Positions 18,173 to 27,618 are shown, counted from the first letter of the stretch. The stretch: 64,000 bases of DNA from Flagellimonas olearia (GCF_009184425.1 NZ_WELG01000001.1:2045870-2109869), one strand, 5' to 3'. Made by a program: numbers and translations. Notes: generated from the sequence alone by a model not told the origin.

Positions 18173-18691
18173 ATGTACGAGAACAACTTTCCCAACAAAC
18201 GCTACAAACATACCTTGGCGTTTTTGCAAAAACATGTGAATCCCTCCGAATCCATTTTGGATCTGGGCGTGGAAAATCCATTTTCGGAAATCATGAAATC
18301 CCAAGGATTCCAAGTAGAAAACACCCAAGGAGAGGATTTGGACGTGAATTTTGGCGTGGTTTCCCAATCCAGTGCTGAAGTGGTCACTGCCTTTGAGATA
18401 TTTGAGCATTTGGTGGCCCCGTTCAATGTACTAAAGGAAGTCAAGGCCCAAAAATTGGTGGCCAGCATTCCCATGCGACTCTGGTTTGCATCGGCCTACA
18501 GGAGCAAGACAGATCCTTGGGACCGCCATTACCACGAATTTGAGGATTGGCAATTTGATTGGTTGTTGGAAAAAGCCGGATGGACCATAAAAGATTCCGC
18601 CAAATGGACCAACCCCACCAAAAAAGTTGGGATACGCCCCCTTTTACGCCTTTTCACGCCACGGTACTACATCGTCTATGCCGAACGGTGA
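18173..18691 (+). CDS. Class I SAM-dependent methyltransferase-like protein
   Basis: 172 residues. SILDLGVENPF (about 23-33) resembles SAM-binding motif I, and VVTAFEIFEHLVAPF (about 65-80) resembles the motif II/III segment of Methyltransf_11 enzymes. The C-terminus is basic and aromatic (RPLLRLFTPRYYIVY). The first loop lacks the usual GxGxG, so activity is not certain. Its ATG follows the stop of the ketoacyl synthase gene with no gap, so translation is coupled. Confidence 0.75.
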   Translation: MYENNFPNKRYKHTLAFLQKHVNPSESILDLGVENPFSEIMKSQGFQVENTQGEDLDVNFGVVSQSSAEVVTAFEIFEHLVAPFNVLKEVKAQKLVASIPMRLWFASAYRSKTDPWDRHYHEFEDWQFDWLLEKAGWTIKDSAKWTNPTKKVGIRPLLRLFTPRYYIVYAER

Positions 18692-18738
18692 TTCTCATCA
18701 ATTTACAATAGACAATTATCAATGTTGAATTCGGTATT

Positions 18739-18830
18739 GTCATTTCGAGCGCAGTCGAGAAATATCTGTATGGAGTTTCAATATCCATTCCTAAGGAGAT
18801 TCTTCAGTCACTACGTTCCTTCAGAATGAC
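18739..18830. repeat. Degenerate REP-like inverted repeat
   Basis: It begins GTCATTTCGAGCGCAGTCGA and ends TCAGAATGAC, the reverse complement of GTCATTCTGA. The ends form imperfect arms with an AT-rich centre. It shares the GTCATTTCGA start with the element at 27540-27618. It lies between the methyltransferase and glycosyltransferase genes. Confidence 0.7.
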
Positions 18831-18884
18831 AGAAACCACAAAACTATATTGGGAATTATGGTTTGTTTTTTGGAATTTTAGCAA

Positions 18885-19730
18885 ATGCAGATCAGCATTA
18901 TCATCCCCGCACACAACGAAGCAGCTTATCTAAAGGACTGTTTGGATTCTTTTGTGGCACAGACCCATGTTCCCGACGAGGTCATTGTGGTGGATGACAA
19001 TTCATCGGACAATACCTACGCCATTGCTTCGGATTATGCAAAAAAGAACCCTTGGATCAAAGTAGTACAGCGACAATCGGTGGACGAGCACATCCCTGGA
19101 AAAAAAGTGGTGGATACGTTCAATTTTGGACTCCAGCATGCTTCGAACTATAATTTAATAGGCAAGTTCGATGCCGACATCATCCTGCCCCCTACCTATT
19201 TTGAATCCGTTTTGAATGCATTCCAGTCCAACTGGAAACTAGGTATGTGTTCTGGGTTGCTCTACATTAAAAAAGGGAATGGATGGGTCTATGAGAACAT
19301 TGCGGACAAATCCCATATCCGTGGTCCCATAAAACTGTACCACAAGGCTTGTTTTGATAAAATGGGAGGTCTCCGCCCCGGTGTGGGTTGGGACACTGTG
19401 GACACCCTTTTGGCCAAATACCATGGTTTTGATACCCAAACCCTACCCCAACTGAAGGTAAAACACCTCCGGCCTACAGGGCATGGGTACAGCATCAAAA
19501 ATTATCAGGCCAAGGGCGAAGCCCTATACAGAATGCGTTATGGTCTTGTGCTCACCAAGATTGCTGCTCTAAAAATGGCTTGGCAGGCCAAAAGTCCCAA
19601 ACTGTATCTTCAAACCAAACTAGGTTATCTAAAGGCATTCTTCCAACGGCAAAAGCGTTATGTTTCCCAGGAAGAAGGTGTCTTTATCCGAAAGTACCGC
19701 TGGAACCTGGTCAGAAAAAAATTACTTTAA
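18885..19730 (+). CDS. Family 2 glycosyltransferase
   Basis: 281 residues. GT-A fold: QISIIIPAHNEAAYLKDC at the start, VVDDNSSDNT for the nucleotide sugar, and DAD in GKFDADIILPP as metal ligand. No membrane helices are obvious, so it is cytoplasmic or peripheral. The donor and acceptor cannot be inferred. It is on the same strand as the ketoacyl synthase-methyltransferase pair, separated by a repeat, and its 3' end overlaps the convergent phosphatase gene by 9 bp. Confidence 0.9.
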   Translation: MQISIIIPAHNEAAYLKDCLDSFVAQTHVPDEVIVVDDNSSDNTYAIASDYAKKNPWIKVVQRQSVDEHIPGKKVVDTFNFGLQHASNYNLIGKFDADIILPPTYFESVLNAFQSNWKLGMCSGLLYIKKGNGWVYENIADKSHIRGPIKLYHKACFDKMGGLRPGVGWDTVDTLLAKYHGFDTQTLPQLKVKHLRPTGHGYSIKNYQAKGEALYRMRYGLVLTKIAALKMAWQAKSPKLYLQTKLGYLKAFFQRQKRYVSQEEGVFIRKYRWNLVRKKLL

Positions 19731-21404
19731 AACCTCCCCTATCGGCTTGCCCGTAGTCCCGTTGGGGAACGCAATGCCCAAAAGGGATGCAATGGTGGGG
19801 GCAATATCCGGTATTTCGGTACGGTTTACGGTACTGCCCTGTTTAATGCCCTTTCCATAGAGCAATAAAGGGGCGTGGGTATCGTAAATATGGGGCGATC
19901 CATGAGTAGAACCCGTTCTTCCGTAGGAAGCAAAACCAGGTCTGGGCACCATGAGCACATCTCCCGAACGTTTTTGGTTGTAGCCGTTCTGTAGAATGTA
20001 CGGAATGCCATGGGTATAATCGCCCTCCCACATCTGGTGGCCCGTATATACTCTGAAAATACCATCATACCCCAACACTTCTTGGGCGATGATCTCTTCC
20101 GCATCGTCCAAGTCTATATCCAGATTGTTCAACACCTTATGATCCAAGAATATCTGATAATTGGAGATGTTCTTTATCACATCCGTGGTTCCAAACCTAT
20201 ATTTTAAAAATTCCATGAGCTGTTCGCGCATACCTCCCATATCCAAATACCCCGCAGGAATTTTTTGATCTTCCAAATAGGCAGGTACATTTATGGCCGC
20301 ATGATCTGCGGTCAAGAAAACGGTATACTCACCTGCTCCCACCTTTTCATCCAAAGTAGCGAACAAACGGGCCAAATCACGATCCAATCTTAGGTAGGTA
20401 TCTTGGATTTCCTTGGAATTCACCCCAAAAAAATGTCCAACATAATCCGTACTGGAAAAACTGATGGCCAAGAAATCCGTAATGGCATCCGCACCCAGAT
20501 TTTCACCTTCCAAAGCTGCCAATGCAAAATCTGCTGTAATGCTATTGCCATAGGGGGTTACTCTTAACAAACCGAACTTACCATTGGCTTCCCAAAGTTT
20601 TGGAAGGTCATGGGGAAACGCGGTGTTGACCTCTCCATCAATCTTTCCCTCGTAAACGTTGTCATCCGTTCCACTCTGCACATAGGTTTCAATGGGTTTT
20701 AAGGTTTCCCATGGTTTTTTGTACGATTCAACTACATCCGAGGCATTAAAATCGTTTACCCATTGTGGTAGGGCATCCATGTAGTACGAACTAGTGATCC
20801 AGTTTCCTTGCTCCCCACCTTCAAACCAATAGGCCGCATTAGCCATATGACCTCCAGGAAGCACCGCTCCCCTATCCTTCAAGGCCACGGCAATCACCTT
20901 GCCCCTCTGTTGGGTGTGCAATCGCAATTGGTCGGTCACCGTAGTGGTAAGCATTCTGTGGGGTGACATTTGACCCGCATCTGAAGTGGTACCCACCGAT
21001 TGGTAACTGTTGTCCCCCGCACAGTAGACTTCCTCGCCCGTTGTTTTATCGTACCAAGCATTTCCAATAATGCCATGGGTAGCCGGAGTGGTCCCCGTAT
21101 ATACGGAAGCATGGCCCGGGCCCGTACTGGTAGGCGCATAATTAAAATGATGGTTTTTGCAATTAAATCCTTCGTTTACCAATCTTTTAAAACCTCCTTC
21201 ACCATATTGGTCCCAAAAACGGGTAAGATAGTCGTATCGCATTTGGTCCACCACAATTCCCACTACCAGTTTTGGTGATTGGGCAATGGGGGCTGGTGGT
21301 ATCACAGCCACGACTTCATCTTTGTTTTTCTTTTTACGTTGACCGAAGGATACACCACCAATGCATAGCATTAGCAATACGATAACAAGACTGGTTTTTT
21401 TCAT
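19722..21404 (-). CDS. Exported alkaline phosphatase, PafA-like
   Basis: 560 residues from the ATG at 21404, where a clear signal peptide begins (MKKTSLVIVLLMLCIGG); an ATG 8 codons earlier is possible. Alkaline phosphatase superfamily. Visible features are metal-binding Asp in GIVVDQMRYDYL, a nucleophile region APTSTGPGHAS, Asn in GIIGNAWYDK, and KDRGAVLPGGH, which matches the Lys/Arg signature of the flavobacterial PafA monoesterases. Further metal sites are LTADHAA and the late STHGSPH. It would release phosphate from organic phosphomonoesters in the periplasm. Its start lies 115 bp from the divergent MlaE gene. Confidence 0.87.
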   Translation of the reverse strand: MKKTSLVIVLLMLCIGGVSFGQRKKKNKDEVVAVIPPAPIAQSPKLVVGIVVDQMRYDYLTRFWDQYGEGGFKRLVNEGFNCKNHHFNYAPTSTGPGHASVYTGTTPATHGIIGNAWYDKTTGEEVYCAGDNSYQSVGTTSDAGQMSPHRMLTTTVTDQLRLHTQQRGKVIAVALKDRGAVLPGGHMANAAYWFEGGEQGNWITSSYYMDALPQWVNDFNASDVVESYKKPWETLKPIETYVQSGTDDNVYEGKIDGEVNTAFPHDLPKLWEANGKFGLLRVTPYGNSITADFALAALEGENLGADAITDFLAISFSSTDYVGHFFGVNSKEIQDTYLRLDRDLARLFATLDEKVGAGEYTVFLTADHAAINVPAYLEDQKIPAGYLDMGGMREQLMEFLKYRFGTTDVIKNISNYQIFLDHKVLNNLDIDLDDAEEIIAQEVLGYDGIFRVYTGHQMWEGDYTHGIPYILQNGYNQKRSGDVLMVPRPGFASYGRTGSTHGSPHIYDTHAPLLLYGKGIKQGSTVNRTEIPDIAPTIASLLGIAFPNGTTGKPIGEVLK

Positions 21405-21519
21405 GGATTTTATTTCAAACGGATACAAAACTATTCATTTATATTTTTTAAAAATTTAATTCAAGGTTAAAAGCGTGACAATATTCTTATTTTTATGGCC
21501 GCAAGTCTATTTTTAGCAC

Positions 21520-22257
21520 ATGAACTACCTTGAAGCGATCGGGAAATACTTCATCATGATACGTGAAGTATTTAAAAAGCCTACCAAGTGGCCCATCATG
21601 AGGACCCTGATCCTAAAGGAAATCGATGAACTCATCTATGGCTCCATGGGCATCATCATTTTTATTTCCTTTTTTATTGGTGGGGTGGTCACCATACAAA
21701 CTGCTTTGAACCTGAACAGTCCCTTTTTGCCCAAAAGCCTTATTGGGTTTGCTACCCGGCAATCTGTGATCTTGGAGTTTGCCCCAACCTTCACCTCCAT
21801 TATTATGGCTGGTAAAGTGGGCTCCTACATTACTTCGAGCATTGGAACCATGCGGGTCACGGAGCAAATAGATGCATTGGATGTCATGGGGGTCAACTCC
21901 CTGAACTATTTGGTTTTTCCCAAGATCATTGCCATGCTCATGTACCCCTTTGCCGTGGCCATTTCCATGTTTGTGGGTATCTTGGGCGGATGGGTTGCCG
22001 CGGTTTTCGGTGGGTATGCCCCCAGCGGTGAGTTCATAAAAGGCTTGCAACTGGATTTTGATTCGTTCCACGTCACCTATGCCTTTATAAAGACCATTGT
22101 GTTCTCCTTTGTCATTGCCACATTACCATCATACCATGGTTTTTATATGAAGGGCGGTGCCTTGGAAGTGGGTAAGGCCAGTACCACCTCGTTCGTGTGG
22201 ACCAGTGTGGTCATTATTATCCTGAATTATGTGCTAACACAATTGCTCCTGGGCTGA
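21520..22257 (+). CDS. mlaE: MlaE-type ABC transporter permease
   Basis: 245 residues with five to six membrane helices. The family pattern is clear: IQTALNLNSPFLPKSLIGF, APTFTSIIMAGKVGSYIT and EQIDALDVMGVNSLNYLVFP. It is the inner-membrane permease of an MCE-type lipid transporter that keeps outer-membrane lipid asymmetry. The ATPase gene overlaps its stop codon (TGATG). No MCE substrate-binding protein is encoded next to it. Confidence 0.93.
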   Translation: MNYLEAIGKYFIMIREVFKKPTKWPIMRTLILKEIDELIYGSMGIIIFISFFIGGVVTIQTALNLNSPFLPKSLIGFATRQSVILEFAPTFTSIIMAGKVGSYITSSIGTMRVTEQIDALDVMGVNSLNYLVFPKIIAMLMYPFAVAISMFVGILGGWVAAVFGGYAPSGEFIKGLQLDFDSFHVTYAFIKTIVFSFVIATLPSYHGFYMKGGALEVGKASTTSFVWTSVVIIILNYVLTQLLLG

Positions 22258-23024
22258 TGATAGAAGTAGACAACATACACAAATCGTTTGGCGACAACCA
22301 TGTTTTGAAAGGGATATCCACCCGTTTTGAACAAGGCAAGACCAATCTCATCATTGGGCAAAGTGGTTCGGGAAAAACGGTTTTCCTAAAATGTCTTTTA
22401 GGCCTTTTTGAACCTGAAGAGGGGAAAATCTGTTATAACGGTCGTGTCTATTCTGACCTTACCATGAATGAAAAGCGCGATCTTAGACAGGAAATGGGCA
22501 TGGTATTCCAAGGAAGCGCTCTATTCGATTCCATGACCGTGGAAGGCAATGTCATGTTTCCTTTGGAAATGTTCACCAAACAGTCCAAAGCCGAGATGCA
22601 GGAACGTGTGGATTTTGTATTGAAACGGGTAAATCTCATTGATGCCCACACAAGATATCCATCAGAAATTTCCGGGGGGATGCAAAAAAGAGTGGCCATT
22701 GCCAGGGCCATCGTCATGAACCCCAAATACCTGTTCTGTGATGAGCCCAACTCAGGATTGGACCCTAAAACGGCCATCCTAATCGACAATTTGATCCAAG
22801 AAATTACCCAAGAATACAATATCACCACCATCATAAATACCCACGACATGAACTCGGTGATGGAAATTGGGGAAAAAATCCTCTTTTTAAAAGACGGTTA
22901 CAAAGAATGGGAAGGCACCAATAAGGAAATCTTCAAAACAGACAACAAGGCGGTCACCGATTTTGTCTACTCCTCGGAACTCTTTAAAAAAGTGCGACAA
23001 ATGTACCTGGAAGAACGTAATTAG
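22257..23024 (+). CDS. mlaF: MlaF-type ABC transporter ATP-binding protein
   Basis: 255 residues from the ATG at 22257, which overlaps the permease stop; the frame opens 20 codons earlier but those overlap the permease. Walker A GQSGSGKT (about 36-43), signature SEISGGMQKRVAIARAI, and Walker B YLFCDEPNSGLD. It powers phospholipid movement together with MlaE. Confidence 0.95.
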   Translation: MIEVDNIHKSFGDNHVLKGISTRFEQGKTNLIIGQSGSGKTVFLKCLLGLFEPEEGKICYNGRVYSDLTMNEKRDLRQEMGMVFQGSALFDSMTVEGNVMFPLEMFTKQSKAEMQERVDFVLKRVNLIDAHTRYPSEISGGMQKRVAIARAIVMNPKYLFCDEPNSGLDPKTAILIDNLIQEITQEYNITTIINTHDMNSVMEIGEKILFLKDGYKEWEGTNKEIFKTDNKAVTDFVYSSELFKKVRQMYLEERN

Positions 23025-23129
23025 TTCTTCAGATGTCAGACTACCGATATCGGATATCTGACTCCCAATATCTTAACCTAACCTTAATTTGTGCAGGTGG
23101 CTTTTATTGACTGAAAATTGCCAACTTTC

Positions 23130-23144
23130 AAAAAAAAAAAAAAA
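23130..23144 (+). repeat. 15-A homopolymer before a start codon
   Basis: Fifteen consecutive A residues end 6 bp before the ATG at 23151. A-rich leaders help translation starts in Bacteroidetes, and a tract of this length is prone to slippage. Confidence 0.8.
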
Positions 23145-23150
23145 CCAACC

Positions 23151-24980
23151 ATGCCTCGTTTTACATTCATTCTTCTAGTCCTATTATCCGTTTCAATTTC
23201 TGTAGCCCAGGACAAACCCACCATTTATATTGATATTCCTACCCAGCAGAAACCTTGGAACCATATTGATTGGAACGCTTCGCCGGAACAATTTCAGTTT
23301 GCCATCGTTACGGACCGCACCGGCGGTCACAGACCTGGTGTTTTCCCCACTGGCGTAAAAAAGCTCAACCTTCTACAACCTGAGTTCGTGATGAGCGTTG
23401 GTGACCTTATAGAGGGCTATACGCGCGATACGGTACGGTTAAACCAAGAATGGAAGGAGTTCAATGGCTTTATTTCCCAATTGGAAGCTCCTTTCTTTTA
23501 TGTGCCGGGCAACCATGACATCACCAACGAGGTCATGGAAAAGAAATGGAAAGAAATGTTCGGGGTGTCCTATTATCATTTTGTGTACAAAGATGTTCTA
23601 TTTCTCTGTCTAAATTCAGAAGATAATATTCGTGGAGCCGGTAAAGGCACCATTGATGATGAACAATACGAATACATTAAAAAAGTACTGGAAGAAAATA
23701 AGGATGTAAAATGGACCCTTGCTTTTTTACACCAACCACTGTGGGTCCAAGAAGATACCAAGAGATGGAAAGATGTCGAGGAATTGCTACAGGGCAGACC
23801 CCATAATGTGTTTGCCGGGCACTATCACCGATATTGGAAAACACAAAGAAACAATGGGAAATATATCGCCTTGGCCACAACAGGTGGAGGCAGCGCATTG
23901 AGGGGCAAGGCGTATGGCGAATTTGACCATGTGGTTTGGGTCACCATGACCGAAGAGGGCCCTATCCTCGCCAATCTGTTCTTGGATGGCATTTGGGACG
24001 AAGATGTGGTTACCGAAGAATTGGTGGACCTCGTCAGGAACCAACCCTTCCCCGTTAAAATAGAACCGGTTTATGTTGATGACCAACATGCCAAAAACGT
24101 GGCAGGTAAGGTTCGGGCCACCAACAATTCCGATACTCGTATGCGGGTACGGCTTAAAGGTGTTTCCAATGATGATCTACTATATCAACTTGAACAGACC
24201 GACATCATAGTGGAACCCAATGATGTTACCGTTTTGGATTTGAACATTCAAAATGTTGACCAAAAAGCGTTGGAAGACCTATCCGCCATGCAAATTGAGG
24301 TCGATATCACCTACTTATTCGAAGGAAAGCCCAATGTGGAATTTTCATCCACTTTAAATTATCTACCCTTTTACAAATACTCTGTTGGGAAAGCCAAAAA
24401 AGTGAAGCTTGATGGTAATTTAAAGGAATGGCCCAAAGCTGATTGGAGCTCAGTGAAACAAATGGATGGCGCTCCTTTTGACTTTGATGGCCCATCCGAC
24501 TTTGAAATGAAATTTGCCACAGCTTACGACGATGATTATTTCTATGTAGCGGTAGACCTCCAGGACAACGACCTTTATATTGATGAAGAAGCCTCCCATT
24601 CGGCCCAAGATGCCATTTTGATCGGTTTGGATGCAAGACCCATTCAGGCTAGCGCCTTTAACGCAGGTTCCGGGAGAGGAAGGGACTGGTTTGCCCTATT
24701 AAGGACTTTTAAGGAAAATGACCCGATTTACCGTGAAGATTTACTTCCTGAGGATGTAACGTCAGTCGTAAAAAAGACTGAAACAGGCGCTCAAATGGAA
24801 GTAGCCATACCTATAGCGTATCTAAACAAAATGTATGGAAGCACATGGTCCTCCTTGCGTTTGGGTGTGGGTTACTATGATTTTGATTCGGATGACGAAG
24901 GAGCCACCACACATTTCTGGTTTCCGGCATGGAATGGGAAAAATGATGTTCCAGGATCAGGAATGCTGTTCAAAGAGTAG
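23151..24980 (+). CDS. Exported calcineurin-like phosphoesterase with C-terminal CBM9-like domain
   Basis: 609 residues from the ATG at 23151. Signal peptide MPRFTFILLVLLSVSISVAQ. The metallophosphoesterase core shows MSVGDLIEGY, VPGNHDI, LHQPLW and FAGHYHRY (metal ligands Asp, Asn, His, His). A middle Ig-like part leads to a C-terminal beta-sandwich (VKLDGNLKEWPKADWS, then YDDDYFYVAVDLQDNDLY) that looks like the CBM9/DOMON-like domain often found on surface enzymes. The substrate is unknown; it could be a phosphoester attached to a glycan or a nucleotide. Confidence 0.87.
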   Translation: MPRFTFILLVLLSVSISVAQDKPTIYIDIPTQQKPWNHIDWNASPEQFQFAIVTDRTGGHRPGVFPTGVKKLNLLQPEFVMSVGDLIEGYTRDTVRLNQEWKEFNGFISQLEAPFFYVPGNHDITNEVMEKKWKEMFGVSYYHFVYKDVLFLCLNSEDNIRGAGKGTIDDEQYEYIKKVLEENKDVKWTLAFLHQPLWVQEDTKRWKDVEELLQGRPHNVFAGHYHRYWKTQRNNGKYIALATTGGGSALRGKAYGEFDHVVWVTMTEEGPILANLFLDGIWDEDVVTEELVDLVRNQPFPVKIEPVYVDDQHAKNVAGKVRATNNSDTRMRVRLKGVSNDDLLYQLEQTDIIVEPNDVTVLDLNIQNVDQKALEDLSAMQIEVDITYLFEGKPNVEFSSTLNYLPFYKYSVGKAKKVKLDGNLKEWPKADWSSVKQMDGAPFDFDGPSDFEMKFATAYDDDYFYVAVDLQDNDLYIDEEASHSAQDAILIGLDARPIQASAFNAGSGRGRDWFALLRTFKENDPIYREDLLPEDVTSVVKKTETGAQMEVAIPIAYLNKMYGSTWSSLRLGVGYYDFDSDDEGATTHFWFPAWNGKNDVPGSGMLFKE

Positions 24981-24983
24981 TCT

Positions 24984-26438
24984 TTAGTCTACTTCTTTGA
25001 TGACCAAGGTCGAGTCTTGAAGCCTCAGCTTCAACCAAGTCAATATTTTCTTGGTGTCCGCCTCCTTTTGGGAGTTTGCCACAGCCTTTTTCCATTGCAC
25101 TTCAAAAACGGGGATGGTGTCCAATTTGTTGAAATCTGTCCGTAACTGATATGAGAACCCCAGCCCTGTTATGTTTTCGTAGTTGGCTTTGGCCTCGGCA
25201 CTGATTTCCCTAAAGGGAATCTGCTTTCCAACATTCCGGGTCAGATTGGATACTTCTTCCTCCAGTAATCGGATTTGCTCATCCTTGTTCAACAATTCGG
25301 CCTTGTTCTTCTCATAAAGTTCACTTACATAATTGAACTTTTCCTGGGAATCGTCCTTACCTCCTTGAATGATGTGCAACTCGGCATCCTTTAGTCTGGA
25401 ATATTGACTTTTTTGGGTTCTCCAGGTGTTCACCACATTTTCTGGAATAAGCTCATCGCCCATACAGACCAACTCTATCAATGGCGCTTCCCCATCATTA
25501 TATTCCAATTTCGTCAAATTGTCCACATACCTTCCCGCTCCATTAAATTGATATACCTCGATGGTTTCCCTCAAAAATTCCTGTGCCTGTTTGGTAAAAA
25601 GGGATTCCTGAAACACTTGATAAAAGGTAAATCCCGCCGGAATCATCACCAAAATACCTGTGATGGAAGCCACCCTGGCGATAAACCTTCGCCTTTGCGA
25701 ATTGGCGTAGCGCACCATGGGAAACCGTAAAAATTTGATGACCAAAAAAGTGGCCAACCCAATAAATATGGTATTGATGATAAAAAGATACATGGCCCCT
25801 GCGGCGTACCAAGGTTTACCAATGGCCAGACCAAAACCTACGGTACATAGAGGCGGCATAAGTGCAGTTGCAATGGCCACTCCAAATATCACACTGGCTA
25901 TGGTACCTTTTTTGGCCCGTGCAATGACCAATGCCAATCCCCCAAAGAAAGCAATGAGCACATCGCGAATATCCGGTTTGGTGCGGGCCAACAACTCAGA
26001 AGACTCGTCCCGAAGCGGGAAGAGATAGAAAAACAGGAAAGCCGTAATCACACTCAACACCACCATTACGGTAAAATTTTTCAACGATCTTCGCAGGGTA
26101 TCAATATCATTGATGGCCAAGGACATGCCCATCCCCAAGATGGGACCCATCAAGGGAGAAATCAACATGGCTCCGATAACCACTGCCGTAGAGTTGGCGT
26201 TCAACCCGATGGAGGCTATAAAAATGGAACAGATCAAAATCCATGAGGTATGCCCTTTAAAAGGGATATCCGCGGTAATGGATTCCTTGGTGGCCGCAGC
26301 ATCCGTATTGGTCCGAATCTCCAAAAGTTCGGACAGGAACTTTCTGACACTTCCCAACAATCCTTTAAAATCTTTTTTTACATCCTCCCCACTATCATGT
26401 TGTGGGGGTGTAGCCCCTGCAAATTGATTTTCATCCAT
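24984..26438 (-). CDS. DUF389 membrane protein
   Basis: 484 residues. Residues 60-280 hold six to seven helices with the DUF389 signature (STAVVIGAMLISPLMGPI, then ATALMPPLCTVGFG). The N-terminus is soluble. The C-terminal 200 residues form a large soluble region with a coiled-coil segment (ELLNKDEQIRLLEEEVSNL). The function is unknown. It converges with the phosphoesterase gene, 3 bp apart, and follows the guanylyltransferase gene by 3 bp on the same strand. Confidence 0.88.
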   Translation of the reverse strand: MDENQFAGATPPQHDSGEDVKKDFKGLLGSVRKFLSELLEIRTNTDAAATKESITADIPFKGHTSWILICSIFIASIGLNANSTAVVIGAMLISPLMGPILGMGMSLAINDIDTLRRSLKNFTVMVVLSVITAFLFFYLFPLRDESSELLARTKPDIRDVLIAFFGGLALVIARAKKGTIASVIFGVAIATALMPPLCTVGFGLAIGKPWYAAGAMYLFIINTIFIGLATFLVIKFLRFPMVRYANSQRRRFIARVASITGILVMIPAGFTFYQVFQESLFTKQAQEFLRETIEVYQFNGAGRYVDNLTKLEYNDGEAPLIELVCMGDELIPENVVNTWRTQKSQYSRLKDAELHIIQGGKDDSQEKFNYVSELYEKNKAELLNKDEQIRLLEEEVSNLTRNVGKQIPFREISAEAKANYENITGLGFSYQLRTDFNKLDTIPVFEVQWKKAVANSQKEADTKKILTWLKLRLQDSTLVIKEVD

Positions 26439-26441
26439 AAA

Positions 26442-27521
26442 TTATGCAAACTGATCTCCAAACTTTTTCTTGACTTGTTCCAGTACTTTTTTGATATCCT
26501 GTTGTTTTTCCTTGGGATAAATCAACAGCACTTCTTCCTTATCCACAATGATATAATCCTCCAATCCATCAACCACAACAATCTTTCCCTTGGGAGAGCG
26601 AATCATATTTCCTTTGGCATTGTCCAAAAGGGTCTTGGCATTGATCACGGCATTGTCAGCATCATCCTTATCCAATTTATCATAGAGCGCACCCCAGGTA
26701 CCTAGGTCGTTCCAATCAAAAGTGGCCGGTAAAGTATAAATGGATTTGGATTGTTCCAAGATAGCATAATCTATGGATATGTTTTCCGCCTTGGCGTAAT
26801 TTTCTTGTATAAAATTCCGTTCCCCATCCGTGTTGTAAACAGAAACTCCATCTGCGAACAGCTTGTACTGGGTGGGCTGATATTCTTTAAAGGCATCCAC
26901 AATGGTTTGCACGCTCCACATAAAAATACCTGCATTCCACAGGAAATTGCCTTGGGCCAAAAATTCCTTGGCCGTTTCATAATCGGGTTTTTCCCTGAAT
27001 TGGGACACTTTTTTCACTTTTTGGTCACTGCCCTTTTCAAATTCGATATACCCAAAACCAGTGTTTGGAAATGTAGGTTGAATTCCCAAAGTGCAGAGCA
27101 CTTGCTCCTTTTCACACTTTTGAAAGCAGTTGATGACGTCTTGTTCAAAAGCCTCTTCACCCTCAATCCAATGGTCACTCGGCGCCACGATCATCACGGC
27201 ATTGGGGTTCATTTTTTGAATTTTCAGGGAAGCATATAAAATACAGGGAGCTGTATTACGCATAGCGGGCTCCAGAACTACTTGATCGGGTTTTACTTTT
27301 GGCAACTGCTCCAAAACCAAGTCGTTGTATCGCTCGTTCGTCAAAATCAGAATATTTTTGGTAGGTATAAACCGGTTCAAGCGATCAAAGGTTTTCTGGA
27401 TCAAGGTCTTTCCAGAACCCAGCATATCATGGAATTGTTTGGGATGGTCCGTAGTACTCACGGGCCAAAACCGTGATCCCACACCTCCAGCCATTAATAT
27501 TGCGTAATAATTCTGGTTCAT
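26442..27521 (-). CDS. manC: Mannose-1-phosphate guanylyltransferase
   Basis: 359 residues. It makes GDP-mannose from mannose-1-phosphate and GTP for capsule or O-glycan precursors. It has the nucleotidyltransferase signature MAGGVGSRFWPVS followed by PKQF, with EPAMRNTAP and VAPSDHWI further on. It is the short form, without the C-terminal isomerase domain of bifunctional enzymes. The DUF389 gene follows closely on the same strand. Confidence 0.93.
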   Translation of the reverse strand: MNQNYYAILMAGGVGSRFWPVSTTDHPKQFHDMLGSGKTLIQKTFDRLNRFIPTKNILILTNERYNDLVLEQLPKVKPDQVVLEPAMRNTAPCILYASLKIQKMNPNAVMIVAPSDHWIEGEEAFEQDVINCFQKCEKEQVLCTLGIQPTFPNTGFGYIEFEKGSDQKVKKVSQFREKPDYETAKEFLAQGNFLWNAGIFMWSVQTIVDAFKEYQPTQYKLFADGVSVYNTDGERNFIQENYAKAENISIDYAILEQSKSIYTLPATFDWNDLGTWGALYDKLDKDDADNAVINAKTLLDNAKGNMIRSPKGKIVVVDGLEDYIIVDKEEVLLIYPKEKQQDIKKVLEQVKKKFGDQFA

Positions 27522-27539
27522 TTTAATTTATTTCGTGTT

Positions 27540-27618
27540 GTCATTTCGAACGTATGTGAGAAATCCAAGAAACAATCAAATCGAGATTTCTCAATCGCTT
27601 TGCTCATTTCGAAATGAC
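27540..27618. repeat. REP-like inverted repeat
   Basis: The outer arms GTCATTTCGAA (27540-27550) and TTCGAAATGAC (27608-27618) are exact reverse complements. Inner arms around GTGAGAAATC and GAGATTTCTCA also pair. It lies between manC and sprT. A partial relative (CTCAACTCCGCTCAAGGTGACA) follows near 27668-27689. Confidence 0.8.

Noticed and set aside
23022..23075. Hairpin after mlaF as a terminator
   Set aside because: GTCAGA/TCTGAC repeats pair imperfectly and no T-run follows.
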